Source: Euglena gracilis
Taxonomy: Eukaryota > Euglenida > Euglenophyceae > Euglenales
Assembly: GCA_039621445.1 (NCBI GenBank)
Contig: CP154955.1
Span: forward strand, 8,172,241 to 8,236,240
DNA: 64,000 bases
Direction: 5' to 3'
The notes below the pieces were generated by a model. It was not told the origin of the DNA and did not search any database. It was given only the letters and a program-made list of their open reading frames with translations. The translations under genes were made by a program, and so were the position numbers. Every line of letters begins with the position of its first letter. Positions within the stretch are counted from its first letter, which is position 1. Below, piece by piece: positions 30,505 to 39,834 of the stretch.

Positions 30505-30690
30505 AAAATTGGGATGTGGCAGGGTTGGGCAATTAAAAATCATTTTTCAAGTCAAGCGATTAACCATGGTTAATTGGGGGTCGGGCGTCGATTAACCAAT
30601 TTTCGATTAACTGTGCTTGTCCCTCGATTAATTTCGATTAACCGCTACCGTATCATTCAAAAAAAAAAAAAAACAAAAGTCATTTGCCTT
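30505..30690. repeat. GATTAACC palindrome-rich element remnant
   Basis: Contains AGCGATTAACCATGGTTAAT, GTCGATTAACCAATTTTCG and CGATTAATTTCGATTAACCG. Similar in style to the subterminal GATTAATCG repeats of the hAT element at 23503-24163, so possibly a related non-autonomous copy. Confidence 0.4.
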
Positions 30691-30699
30691 TCTGGCTTA

Positions 30700-31379
30700 C
30701 CCCCCCCCCTTTATTGTCCCCCCCCCTTTATTGTCCCTGGGCCCCGGCCGACGGGGGGTTTTTTTGGCCCGGCCAATGAAATTCCTTTGGTACCCCTTTA
30801 TTGTCCCCCCCATACTTGCAGTTAGTGCGACCGGAAAAAATGTTACCGTGCGCCGCGACCACCGCGGAAAATTTTTTTTTGTAACCGGCAGCGCCGCGGC
30901 AAAATTTTTTCTGTGCGCCGCGAATGCCGCGGCACTGGTTTATGTGTGCGCCGCGACCGCCGCGGAAACTTTTTTTTGGAAAAATTCAACGGGTGGGACT
31001 GGTGCTACCTTGGCAACACTTTGTTTTGCCAAAGCCCGGGTGAGCACCTTCTATCAATCTAATTGTTTCCACCAAAAAAATGTTGGGTGTTGTGTTGCTG
31101 CCAATACGTTCTTGAGCTGCGGGCAGAAAATTTTTTTGTGCCGCAACCACCGCGGAAAATTTTTCCGCTTGCGCCGCGACCACCGCGGCAATAAATTTTG
31201 CTCGTGCCGCGACAGCCGCGGCAAAAATCTTTCTGTGCGCCGCGACCACCGCGGAAAATTTTTTTTTGCGCCGCGGCAGGAGCGCCGCGGCGCACTAACT
31301 GCAAGTATGGTCCCCCCCCCTTTATTGTCCGGTCGGGCCTCCTGGGGGCAGGTCGGTGGGACAATAAAGGGGGGGGGTG
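30700..31379. mobile_element. G-tract element, TTTATTGTCC word (copy 3), interrupted
   Basis: 30700-30810 and 31310-31379 are the two parts of the 170-bp element seen at 13388-13557, with the same GGGCCCCGGCCGACGGGG core and GGTCGGGCCTCCTGGGGGCA segment. It is interrupted by a 499-bp TIR element. Confidence 0.88.
30811..31309. mobile_element. 499-bp TIR element with GCCGCGG arrays, nested
   Basis: Perfect 19-bp TIRs CATACTTGCAGTTAGTGCG (30811-30829 and complement 31291-31309), flanked by perfect 8-bp duplications GTCCCCCC (30803-30810, 31310-31317). The interior is arrays of GCGCCGCGACCACCGCGG followed by AAAATTTTTTT. No ORF of its own; the 8-bp duplication suggests hAT-type mobilisation. 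Confidence 0.92.
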
Positions 31380-31454
31380 GTACTTCCTCACTCCACAATC
31401 GGCAAAAAATTGCCGTCCAGAAAATTTGGTATTAAAAACAGAGTTTACGTTCAA

Positions 31455-31640
31455 GGCTTTTTGAAAGAATTTTTTTTTCATCCACATTGGCATTGAGCAC
31501 AACCTTGCCATCTTCCTTGAAGAAATGTTCCCAAACCCAAGATATTTCTTCTTCCGACAGCGAAAAAGAAGCGATTAACTTGGGGGGTGGTCGTCTTCCG
31601 AGGCTTTGGAGAGTATGTATGCTGAAAGCAACCAATCTGC
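31455..31640 (-). pseudogene. Possible BED-finger start of a hAT-like gene
   Basis: Minus-strand frame reads SFSLSEEEISWVWEHFFKED then GKVVLNANVDEKK. The S-x-VWEHF-x-K-x-DGK order is typical of the first half of a BED domain, but the Cys pair does not follow, so the exon is cut or decayed. Weak evidence; no transposase core nearby. Confidence 0.35.
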
Positions 31641-31690
31641 AAGTGGTGATGAAAGTTGTGCGCCCAGGTCGCTTTCTTGTTGTTCAAAAT

Positions 31691-31946
31691 ACCGGGGGGA
31701 TTAAAATACCGCTCGGTAGTAATACCGAATGATTAATACCGCTCTTTAATAAAGCCTGCCAGACGCCTGATCGTTACGCTGTGAGGCAGAAAACACTCAC
31801 TCCGCGACCCAGATTAATTTTTGCCTGATCCTAATTCCGGCCACCGTGCCAGAAAAATGCCCAGATCGCCAGTTACGGAAACTCGCCCAGGAGCGGAATT
31901 AATCCAATCGGTAATTAATGCTGCGCGGTATTTTCATCCCTCCGGT
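31691..31946. mobile_element. 256-bp MITE with ACCGG...AAAATACCGC ends
   Basis: Left end ACCGGGGGGATTAAAATACC, right end complement ACCGGAGGGATGAAAATACC, followed inward by CGGTAGTAATACCG and GCGCGG. No ORF. The flanks AAAT and AATA leave the target duplication unclear (2-3 bp). Confidence 0.7.
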
Positions 31947-32363
31947 AATAGATTCTCAACCTTGTTCTGCTACACCCAAAAAGCAGTTGCTTCTGACCTC
32001 CTGCTTCACCCAAAGCAGTAGACTAGACGAAATCTGCATGGGAAACCTTCTATATTAGAAAAGGGGGAGGGGACGCCGGTTCTGTCCTGAACCCAGCGTC
32101 CGGGGACGCCGGGTTTAGGACAGAACCGGCGTCCCCCCCTTTTTTAATCCGGCGTTTTAGGGACGCCGGGTGCGGGACAGAACCGGCGTCCCCAAATGAC
32201 ACTCCCAAGACCAATTTCCGACCACCAATCTGCAATGTTACGCTACTTTGAATTCCGACAATCGCGAGCGTATCTCTGGCTGTGTCAATAGTTCGGGTAC
32301 AAACCAGCCCTCAATTGAAAGCTCTTTTCATTAGACGACTAGTGATCACCACCAAATTCAGCC
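31947..32363. repeat. GGACGCCGG palindromes and GATCGAGGGG-type repeat
   Basis: 32070-32195 alternates GGACGCCGG and CCGGCGTCC with GTTCTGTCC spacers, as at 33325-33465 and 19165-19225. 32245-32345 (CGCGAGCGTATCTCTGGCTG ... TCATTAGACGACTAGTG) is a copy of the repeat seen at 33010-33200, 38790-39190 and 44735-44800. No gene. Confidence 0.65.
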
Positions 32364-32937
32364 ATGCCCCTTATTGTCCCTGGGCCCCGGCCGACGGGGG
32401 ATTATTTGTCCCGGCCAATGAAATTCCTTTGGTACCCCCTCATTCATAGTTGGCAACCTGTTTTTTTTTTGGACTTTGTTTTTTTTAAATTCTAATAATG
32501 TTTTTTTTAAAAAAAAACAAAAAAAACGCCAACAAGGGTTTGCTCGGAAAATTTTTTGAATGCATATTTTCAATCATTTTTGGCAAGTTTTGGGGCATTT
32601 CTGCCAAACATTTCCTTAAACAAAAAATGAAAAAAGTCCTAAAGTTGCATTTTTTTGCATTTTTTGAATGTTTTTGACCATTTTTTTGGCAATTTTTGAA
32701 CTTAGTAGGATTCGAAGTATGGTTTGGGTGTTTCATAACGGGTTTTTCAATGAAATTTTCCTTTTGTTTTTTTTGATGTTTTTTTGGTGTTTTTTTTAAA
32801 AAAAACACGTTGTTTTGTTTTTTTTAAAAAAAAACAAAAAAAATGCCAAGTATGCCTTCATTGTCCCCCCCCCCCTTATTGTCCGGTCGGGCCTCCCGGG
32901 GAGAGGTCGGTGGGACAATAAGGGGGGGGGGTGGTAC
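32364..32937. mobile_element. G-tract element, TTTATTGTCC word (copy 4), interrupted
   Basis: 32364-32444 and 32858-32937 are the two halves. The intact order is known from 13388-13557. A 413-bp T element is inserted at the second TTTATTGTCC word. Confidence 0.85.
32445..32857 (+). mobile_element. MITE-like 'T' element, copy 3 (nested)
   Basis: Starts CATAGTTGGCA and ends TGCCAAGTATG, so the termini are inverted. Flanked by TCATT on both sides (probable 5-bp duplication). The interior is T/A runs with GCCAACAAGGGTTTGCTCGG. Same family as the copy at 37611-38021. No ORF. Confidence 0.8.
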
Positions 32938-33470
32938 TCTTATTTCATGTCACCGGGAAATCCTAATTTTACCCCTGGACCCCTCAGGTCGTCGATTTGA
33001 AAAGAAAAATCGTTTTTGTATGGTTCATCAAGCTTCTTTAGCCAACCATACCCAAAATCGCCACAATTTTCGACTCAGATTCTGGAAAATCCAACGACCG
33101 CGAGCGTCTCGGGCTGCGTGCAACATCAGGGAACCAAGTTACCCCTCGATCGAAAGCCCTTTTCAACAGACAGCCGGCGGTGGTTCGGATTTTTCCACGG
33201 TACTCTTAATCCAAAACAGGACGGTCCCCAAATGGAAAATTTCATTGTGCTACATGGTCAAAACAGTCATATCAGGACCTCGGGGCCATTTTGGGGCACT
33301 TTCTATGACATTTTTAGGATGACAAAACGGACGCCGGTTTTGGACAACACCGGCGTCCCTAACCCCGGGTTTTAGGATGGAAGCGGCGTCCGGAAACCCC
33401 GTGGGGGGGGGGACGCCGGTTTTGTCCTGAACCCGGCGTCCCAAACGCCGGTTTAATCATTAGGAGAAGT
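32938..33470. repeat. Dispersed GATCGAGGGG repeat and GGACGCCGG block
   Basis: 33010-33200 is the reverse complement of 38790-39000 (shared GTTACCCCTCGATCGAAAGC). 33325-33465 is the GGACGCCGG/CCGGCGTCC block. Apparent ORFs differ between copies and are not genes. Confidence 0.65.
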
Positions 33471-34320
33471 GTCTAAGAAGCCCTAAAACTTCAATTTCAC
33501 TTCACTTCAACTTCAATCTCCGTTCTTCACCCACAACTTCAATCCAGCCCTGCTTAAACCTTCCCCATCACTCAATTTTAACTTACCCTAAAAACCTCCC
33601 AGTGTTGTTTTAACTTTTAGGCCACCCCATTACCATGTCCCTCTGGGCCATACCCTCACCCCCCCCCTATTTGGCTAATGGCCGGGCTCCTTCAGACCCC
33701 CCATTAGCCAATAAGGGGGGGGGGACAATTAGGGGGGGGGGGCTCGAGGACCCCTACCCCATAATTTTTGACGTGTGCAAAATTGGTCGATTTTTTGTGC
33801 ATTTTTGGATTGGTCATCACTTTTTCTTATCCGGCAATTTTTAACATTTTCGAAACGGACGTTTTTGGAGGTTTTCTGAGCCCTTGCCGAAATTGGCCAA
33901 AGTTGGCCAAGGGAACGTCCATTGGCCAATTGGGCTAACCCCCCCCTAATTGGCTAAAGGACCTCCCTTAAGGACCCCCCAATTAGCCAATTAGGGGGGG
34001 GGGGGGCAAATACAGGCCCGGGCGAAAACCGCAAGTACATTAAATACGTCAGGAATTAAACCGCAAGGAATTTAATCCGGTGAGCCCCCGCCAGTCGGGG
34101 AATTAACGTGACCCCCCCCCCCCCTATATGGCACCCCCAAGGGAGCGTTTTGACCCCCCCGGCGACAATTAACGGGTGGGTGACAATTAGGGGTGGGGTT
34201 ACTCAATTTACCCTACATGTCCATGGGTCCATGGGTACCCCACCCCCAATTGTCGCCCCCCCCCAAGGGGGGGGGCGACAATTAGGGGTGGGTGACATAT
34301 AGGGGGGGGGGTCACGTTTT
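33471..34320. repeat. G-tract palindromic elements, TATTTGGCTAA and TATATGGCACC words
   Basis: 33652-33745 and 33938-34005 share TTGGCTAA/TTAGCCAA plus C/G tracts, possibly two ends of one element interrupted by 33746-33937. 34109-34314 uses TATATGGCACC at its left, GACAATTAGGGGTGGG internally and a TGACATATAGGGGG right end. 33485-33560 is a CTTCAA-rich tract. No gene. Confidence 0.65.
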
Positions 34321-35189
34321 TTTTTCCGCAGATTTTTTTTGATCACCGTCGCCAGGGTTGCGTCGCTCGCCTTACGGTCTCTCCTGGAATTTTTTGCGTC
34401 GGTTCGCAGAAGCGGCAGAAAAAAATGGAACTTTTTTTTTTTGCCAATTCCCCATTTCTTTGTGAAAAAAAAGCCTCCAAACATCGAAAATGTTCCATCG
34501 CTGGCCCCTTTTTTTTGGGCGTTTGGGCCCTGTGGTACCAAACTGGCCAAACATCCTGGCACCAAACTGGCCTCCACCTGTGACAGCCCCCCCCACCTGT
34601 GACAGCCCCCACCTGCCACTGGTGGAAAATAAGTTGAGTGGAAAATTGGCAACCACCTCTCCACAAGAAAAACCACACACCACACACACGGCTCATTCAG
34701 ATCCTTCCCAAATGATTCACCACATTACCAGAACAAATTCCCAGTCAAGAAAACAGTTTGTTGCAAAACGGTGTCAGGGTCCTTTGTCGGCCCAGGGCCT
34801 TTTCAGGCCACTGGTGCAAAATCTTTTCAGACGGTTTACACACATTCGAGAGACACATTTGCAAAACACAACAATGCAGCAGACAAAAAACAGGCAGAAT
34901 GTTACAAAAAATTGGAATGCAGCAGTTACAAAACATTTTTTACCTGCCATGAAAAGTCTGTGGCTGTTGCATCAAATGTCTAGTCCAACGTTTTGTCAAA
35001 GCCTGTTTATGTTTTCCTCTTTCTGTGGGAATTTTCTGTTGCATCATTCGTGGCAGTTGACACACATTGACTGTGTGTATTGTTGACACTTGTTAAAAGC
35101 TGGGGAACATGCAATCATTTTCCCAGGCTAACAGTGGAAAAGATCAACACAGCCGACTTTCACTGGAAATGAGCAATTCAGAAGAACAA
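34321..35189. other. No gene recognised; possible missing recombinase exons
   Basis: 34545-34625 repeats ACCAAACTGGCC and CCACCTGTGACAGCCCC, similar to the start of R3. The minus-strand recombinase exon ends at a donor near 35194, so its downstream exons would be expected here, but I cannot identify an H-x-x-R or Tyr motif. Confidence 0.4.
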
Positions 35190-35227
35190 GCGACAGGATC
35201 ATACCTTCAACTGTGAAGTCTTTATCT

Positions 35228-35787
35228 TTAAATTTGACCATTGCTACTTCTTCCCATGCTTTGGGCATCGTGGGCCATGTCGGCGGGCATGTTTTTCATA
35301 GAGCCCACAACAAACGACAGAGTTTTTTGCCCATCAACTTGGCTCAACAACAGGGTTTTTGTGGTCAGCCGACTCAAAACCTCGGCACGCAAACCCGTCC
35401 TGAATCCAAAAATCAGCAAATTCCACCGCTGCATCTGCAGAACGTTGTTTGCGTCAAAACGCGTTCGGAGGGACAGAAGTTCCTCCTCTGTCAAAATCCC
35501 TGGTGTCGTTCGTTGAGCTGCTTCCATGGCACGCACCCCTCTTTCACGTTTGAGCACCGGGGCAGCAAATTCATTCAGCAACGGAAATTGACGATCCACG
35601 AAGGCAGCCAAAGCAATTTTTGGGGCCGTTGCATTGTACGCCCTCATCATGCCGTTCACATAACTTCGCCAGGAGTCTGCAGAAAGTTCTTTTAGTGGGA
35701 AGTTCTGTGTAGCCCGCTGTTGTTTGCAACTTTCCACGTCAGCCTCATCGTCAAACAAATACACCGGAAAAATGGTGGCTGCGATCC
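35228..35787 (-). pseudogene. Tyrosine-recombinase-like C-terminal exon (type 2)
   Basis: Starts after a possible acceptor (GGATCGCAG) and reads TIFPVYLFDDEADVESCKQQ, then FPLLNEFAAPVLKRERGVRA, TTPGILTEEELLSLRTRF and IFGFRTGLRAEVLSRL. YLFD, QQR, FPxLN and LxRE align with the type 1 protein at 51040. The TGLRAEV segment fits the first catalytic Arg (codon at about 35387-35389) of tyrosine recombinases such as Crypton/DIRS enzymes. A +1 shift near 35260 continues as VKFKDKDFTVEG to a GAAG/GTATGA donor. The His and Tyr motifs are not found, so the gene is incomplete. Crypton assignment is inferred. Confidence 0.6.
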
Positions 35788-36074
35788 GCAAAATTTCCGA
35801 GGGCGGTAAGCAGGAGGCAGATGACCCGGTGAACGGCCCCTTGTTTGCTAAGAAAGAAACCAAGAGACTTTCCGGAGCGCAAGGCGTCCAACGATCCGGC
35901 ATCCTACATTTTCTGACTTTTGTCGATTTTTGTGCGGATAACGGGTTAAAGTATGACTCGTTGGACGAATATTTGCGAGGTTGGGCTCGTCGACATTCCT
36001 CAGGGGGGGGCGGAGGTTTCAGTCCGGCCAACGCCACAAGGTTCGCCCGTTTAGCCATTAAGAACAAAAACTGA
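35771..36074 (+). pseudogene. Tyrosine-recombinase-like N-terminal exon (type 2), opposite strand
   Basis: Start MVAAIRKISEGGKQ. Residues DDPVNGPLFAKKETKRLSGA (from 35820), GILHFLTFVDFCADNGLKYD and SLDEYLRGWA match VDPIHGTLLA, RLLEFQQVCKHLNAQYEDLD and the GWxxWA-like segment of the type 1 protein. In type 1 this segment directly precedes YLFDEA; here that next segment lies on the opposite strand, head to head. This suggests an inversion with a break between about 35765 and 35815. The rest of the frame (GGGGGFSPANATRFARLAI) is unmatched. Confidence 0.6.
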
Positions 36075-36109
36075 GGACAAGAAGAACATATCACCATCAT
36101 CAAAGAGCA

Positions 36110-36197
36110 AACGATTTCCAAGACAGGCGTTTGTCAGTGTAAAACGATTTCCAAGACAGGCGTTTGTTAGGTCAACACGTCCTCAGACGTGTTGACC
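36110..36197. repeat. Two 33-bp units and a palindrome
   Basis: AACGATTTCCAAGACAGGCG starts at 36110 and 36143 (33 bp apart), followed by GGTCAACACGTC-CTCA-GACGTGTTGACC (36170-36197). Same unit as the arrays at 36622 and 37095. Confidence 0.9.
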
Positions 36198-36415
36198 ACT
36201 TGTTCCGCCAAGTTATTGCCCCCTCCCCAGACCCCTCCGTTTGCGCCATTGCGGCGTTTGAAAGGCAGTGCGAGCTTTTGCGTGGTTGTTGTGATTTCCG
36301 TGGTGTGCGTTGTGAGGTGTGCAGTGTGTGGTGGCATTGGAAGTGTGTGAATTTGCGTCACCCACCCCGTTTCGGCTGGGCGTGTGACGGTTGCCACAAG
36401 GCAATGGAGCAATAG
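36194..36415 (+). CDS. PHD-finger protein encoded inside the recombinase element
   Basis: Open frame reading LFRQVIAPSPDPSVCAIAAF, GCCDFRGVRCEVC, WWHWKCVNL and FGWACDGCHKAMEQ, then stop. RC-x2-C, x4-H, x2-C and a final W-x-C-x2-C give the second half of a C4HC3 PHD zinc finger; the first Cys pair is probably in the GCC/VC region. PHD fingers bind histone tails, so it could steer insertion or expression; this is inference. The true start is unclear because the frame runs back into a palindrome. A second candidate exon (36474-36610) after TTTTCAG has CPRCG and a His-rich tail. Confidence 0.6.
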   Translation, partial: DHLFRQVIAPSPDPSVCAIAAFERQCELLRGCCDFRGVRCEVCSVWWHWKCVNLRHPPRFGWACDGCHKAMEQ

Positions 36416-36621
36416 GCTCCCATTCGTTGTTCCCACGTTTTCAGCTGCCTGTGCAGCTCGCACAATATGTGCATCAGTTGGCCGCCTTGTGTCCCCGTTG
36501 CGGGGTCCCCCCTTTCGTTTCCACGTCCACCGCACCGCATCAACATCAACATCAACAGCACCACCGCCTCAGCTGTGTCTTGTTAACTCCTCACATCTTG
36601 CTTTTTTAGGACCTTTTTTGT

Positions 36622-36786
36622 CTGTCTTGGAAATCGTTTTACACTAACGATCGCCTGTCTTGGAAATCGTTTTACACTAACGGTCGCCTGTCTTGGAAAT
36701 CGTTTTACACTAACAAACGCCTGTCTTGGAAATCGTTTTACACTAACAAACGCCTGTCTTGGAAATCGTTTTACACTAACGGATTC
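36622..36786. repeat. 33-bp tandem array, five units
   Basis: CTGTCTTGGAAATCGTTTTA starts at 36622, 36655, 36688, 36721 and 36754, exactly 33 bp apart. Only the CGATCG/CGGTCG/AAACGC joint varies. No spacers, so it is not CRISPR-like. Confidence 0.95.
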
Positions 36787-37094
36787 AGCCTGAAATCTGC
36801 TACTGTCTGTAGAATTTCAAGACAGGCGTCGGGCCCAGGAAATAGGTTTTAATTCCCCCGAGTATTACTTACCTAAAATAGCGAAAGTATACGCGTTATT
36901 TTATCCCCCCCACGGTTGCACACCCTGGAAAGAAACCGATGAAGACGTTTTTGGTACAATGATAAGAAGGCGAAGCCTGAAGCGGTGCAAGAATTGATCA
37001 AAGCTGCTGAAGAAGTACAACACAGATAGGTTTATGTCCCTGACCAATCAAATGATTTTTTCCCCACTCCAGGGCTCCCAAGACTGCAGGTTTC

Positions 37095-37292
37095 CAAGAC
37101 AGGCGTTTGTTAGTGTAAAACGATTTCCAAGACAGGCGACCGTTAGTGTAAAACGATTTCCAAGACAGGGATCCGTTAGTGTAAAACGATTTCCAAGACA
37201 GGGATCCGTTAGTGTAAAACGATTTTCAAGACAGGGATGTGTTAGTGTAAAACGATTTCCAAGACGGCGTACGTTTTCTTGAAAAAAACGAC
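37095..37292. repeat. 33-bp tandem array, six units, inverted
   Basis: CCAAGACAGG and partners at 37095, 37128, 37161, 37194, 37227 and about 37260, in the opposite orientation to 36622-36786. With that array it forms a long inverted repeat around 36787-37094. Confidence 0.95.
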
Positions 37293-37382
37293 AAAACCGG
37301 CCAAAACTCAAGCCAGGTGCATCGGTCGAATGAATTTTCAAGACAGGCGTGCGGGCCCAGACGAAATAGGTTTTAATAAATC

Positions 37383-37471
37383 AACAGACACTAACGATTT
37401 CAGCAGGGGCGCCGGGCCGCTCGCTTCGCTCGCACGGCCCGGCGCCCCTGCTGAAATCGTTAGTGTCTGTT
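37383..37471. repeat. GC-cored hairpin at the end of the type 2 element
   Basis: AACAGACACTAACGATTTCA pairs with TGAAATCGTTAGTGTCTGTT; inner arms GCAGGGGCGCCGGGCCG / CGGCCCGGCGCCCCTGC. Loop region CTCGCTTCGCTCGCA. A diverged copy is at 45698-45795. Confidence 0.92.
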
Positions 37472-37610
37472 AATTTATATATAAATTCCGTGGAGCACCC
37501 GACAGTCGAGGAATTTAACCGGATTTAATTCCCCCGAGGTTTTTCGTCCAACCGAATTAAATGCCCACGAGATTTAGGCCCGGGCCTGTAGGAGGGGGGG
37601 GGTGAGGGTA
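37472..37610. repeat. AATTTAA/CCCCCGAGG-rich repeat
   Basis: GGAATTTAACCGGATTTAAT and similar words also occur at 34020-34100 and 36838-36860. No gene. Confidence 0.45.
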
Positions 37611-38021
37611 GTTGGCGTTTTTTTGTTTTTTTTTAAAAAAACAAAACAACGTGTTTTTTTTTGAAAAAAACGCCAAAAAAAACATCAAAAAAAAAGGAAA
37701 TTTTCATTGAAAAAACTCGTTATGAAACACCCAAACCATACTTGGAATCCTACTAAGTTCAAAATTTGCCCCAAAATGGTCAAAAACATCCAAAAAGTGC
37801 AAAAAAATGCAACTTTATGACTTTTTTCATTTTTGTGAAAGGAAGTTTTTGGCAAAAATGACCCAAAAATTGCCAAAAATGATTGAAAATATGCATTCAA
37901 AAATTTTTCCGAGCAAAACCTTGTTGGCGTTTTTTTTTGTTTTTTTAAAAAAAACATTGTTAAAATTAAAAAAAAACAAAAAAAACAGCGTCCAAAAAAA
38001 CAAGCTGCCAACTATGCTCTG
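37611..38021 (-). mobile_element. MITE-like 'T' element, copy 4
   Basis: Reverse-orientation copy of 32445-32857: TTGGCGTTTTTTTGTTTTTT ... AAACAAGCTGCCAACTATG. Shares CCTTGTTGGCGTTTTTT and ATTGAAAATATGCATTCAAA. Ends next to another G-tract element. Confidence 0.8.
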
Positions 38022-38026
38022 GGCTA

Positions 38027-38237
38027 TACCCCCCCCCCCCTTTATTTGAGCACACCCACGGGCCAAAGGACCCCCCAAATGCTCAAATAAGGGGGGGTCA
38101 AATAAGGGGGGGGTCAAAATTCCTTTAGAAATAGGGCAAAAAAAATTTTCGGCGCCTTCGGCACATGAAAAAATTTTCCTCGGACCCAAATGCTCAATTA
38201 AGGGGGGGGTCAAATAAAGGGGGGGGTATTTTGTCAG
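38027..38237. mobile_element. G-tract palindromic element, TTTATTTGAGCA word
   Basis: Left TATACCCCCCC plus TTTATTTGAGCA; right GGTCAAATAAAGGGG plus GTATTT. Inner repeats CTCAAATAAGGGGG and GTCAAATAAGGGGG. No ORF. Confidence 0.75.
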
Positions 38238-38373
38238 GTGCCGATCCCACCCCGGGGGGGGGGGGGGTAGCATTGCGACGTAATTTACAAATGTAAGTTT
38301 CGCATGTAACTTACACGTAACTTACAGCGTAATTTATTTTTTTCTTACAACCGTGTAATTCTTTTTTTACACA

Positions 38374-39441
38374 CAAATTGTGGCTGAGCCCAGATTTCAG
38401 TCTGAAAACGTGTTCAGGAGGGGGCCCCCGAAGGGGACCCCCTGAACACGTTTTCAGGCTGAAATCTGGGCTCAGCCACAATTTGTTTAAAAACGTGTTC
38501 AGAGCCCGCCAAATGCCTGCCCTGAAATTCGTGGTCATGATTCACGCAAGGGGTCAAAAACGCGAAAATGTGAAATTCAGACCCAAAAAATGGCGCCCTA
38601 ATGGAAAACGTGCCTGACCACAGATGCCTTAATGGAAAACGTGTCATTGCCACAGATGCCTTAATGGAAAACGTGCCTGACCACAGATGCCTTAATGGAA
38701 AACGTGTCATTGCCACATATGCCCTAATGGAAAACGTGTTACCCCTCCCCCCATACCTAAACGCATGGCAAACTTTGTGAGCCCCGTGAAGCGTGGAAAA
38801 ATCTGATGAGCACCGCTGGCCGTCTGTTGAAAAGAGCTTTCAATCGAGGGGTAACTTGGTACCCTAACGTTGCACGCAGCCCGAGATACGCTCGCAATCG
38901 TCGGATCGGCCAGAATCTCAGTCGAAATTTGTGGTGGTTTTGGGTGCTTGCTTGGTTTAAAATGCTTAACAAACCATACAGAAACAATTTTTGTCTTCGA
39001 ATTGAGGGCATCTGGGGTCCAGGGGGTACAAGAATTGTGAAATTAGGATTTCCCAGTGACACAAAATAAGAGTACCAAGCGGCGTGGCTGAATTTGGTCG
39101 TCACCACCAGTCGTCTGATGAAAAGAGTTTTCGATCGAGGGGTGAGTTTGTTCCTGAACAACTTTCACAGCCAGAGATCCGCTCGCGATCGTCGATCGAT
39201 TTTGCAAAATGCATTTTCGGACGATATCGGACGACACGTGATTGCCACAGATGCCCTAATGGAAAACGTGCCATTGCCACAGATGCCCTAATGGAAAACG
39301 TGTCATTGCCACAGATGCCTTAATGGAAAACGTGCCTGACCACAGATGCCTTAATGGAAAACGTCATTGCCACAAATGCCCTCATGGAAAACGTGTTCAT
39401 GACCACGAATTTCAGGGCAGGCATTTGGCGGGCTGAACACG
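38374..39441. mobile_element. Hairpin plus ATGGAAAACGTG-array element (type 3)
   Basis: Begins with a near-perfect 115-nt hairpin (38374-38488; arms from ACAAATTGTGGCTGAGCCCA to GTTCAGGAGGGGGCC, loop CCGAAG). Then GCCCGCCAAATGCCTGCCCT at 38501 and its complement near 39425 form inverted ends. Inside are tandem ATGGAAAACGTG units (38597-38745 and 39240-39400, about 31 bp each, alternating CCTGACCACAGATGCC and TCATTGCCACAGATGCC) around a GATCGAGGGG repeat (38790-39190). No recombinase ORF. Confidence 0.75.
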
Positions 39442-39582
39442 TTTTTAAAAAAAGTCCTTGGGGAACCTTCGGATGCGTTTGCTTCCATGGAGAGAAAAGG
39501 ATTGAAGTTGAACAGATGCTGAACAGATGTTGAAGTTGAAGTGAGGTTGAAGTGTAACTTCTTCTTCTAACTACTTTCCAGC
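39442..39582. other. No gene
   Basis: Includes a GTTGAAGTGAGGTTGAAGTG-like short repeat next to the telomere-like array. Confidence 0.4.
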
Positions 39583-39834
39583 CTTGCCCTAACCCTCACC
39601 TTGACCCTAACCTTAACCCTAAACGTATCCCTAACCCTAACCCGAACCCAAACTGTATCCTTAACCCTAACCCGTAACTGTATCCCAAACCCTAACCCTA
39701 ACCCAAACCCTAACCCTAACCCTAGCTGCGTCCCTGACCGTATCCTAACCCGAACTGTAACCGTGTCCCTATCCAAACCTAAACCCTAACTCTAACCGTA
39801 TCCTGACCCTAACCCTATCTCTCACCCTCTTGTT
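39583..39834. repeat. Degenerate interstitial telomere-like repeat (CCCTAA)n
   Basis: About 35 units of CCCTAAC with variants (CCCGAAC, CCTTAAC, TGTATCC). The degeneracy argues for an old interstitial tract rather than a chromosome end. Confidence 0.85.

Larger units (their letters stand above)
35190..37471. mobile_element. Recombinase element type 2 with 33-bp inverted arrays and PHD ORF
   Basis: Order: recombinase C-terminal exon (-), recombinase N-terminal exon (+), two 33-bp units, a GACGTGTTGACC palindrome, PHD-finger ORF (+), five 33-bp units, spacer, six inverted 33-bp units, and a GC-cored hairpin (37383-37471). Remnants of the same family lie at 44285-45795. Exact outer ends are not fixed, as no empty site is available. 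Confidence 0.65.

Noticed and set aside
36622-37292. CRISPR-like array
   Set aside because: Units are contiguous 33-bp repeats with no variable spacers, the setting is eukaryotic, and the arrays are inverted to each other.
39583-39834. Chromosome end
   Set aside because: The telomere-like units are degenerate and unique or repeat sequence continues on both sides.
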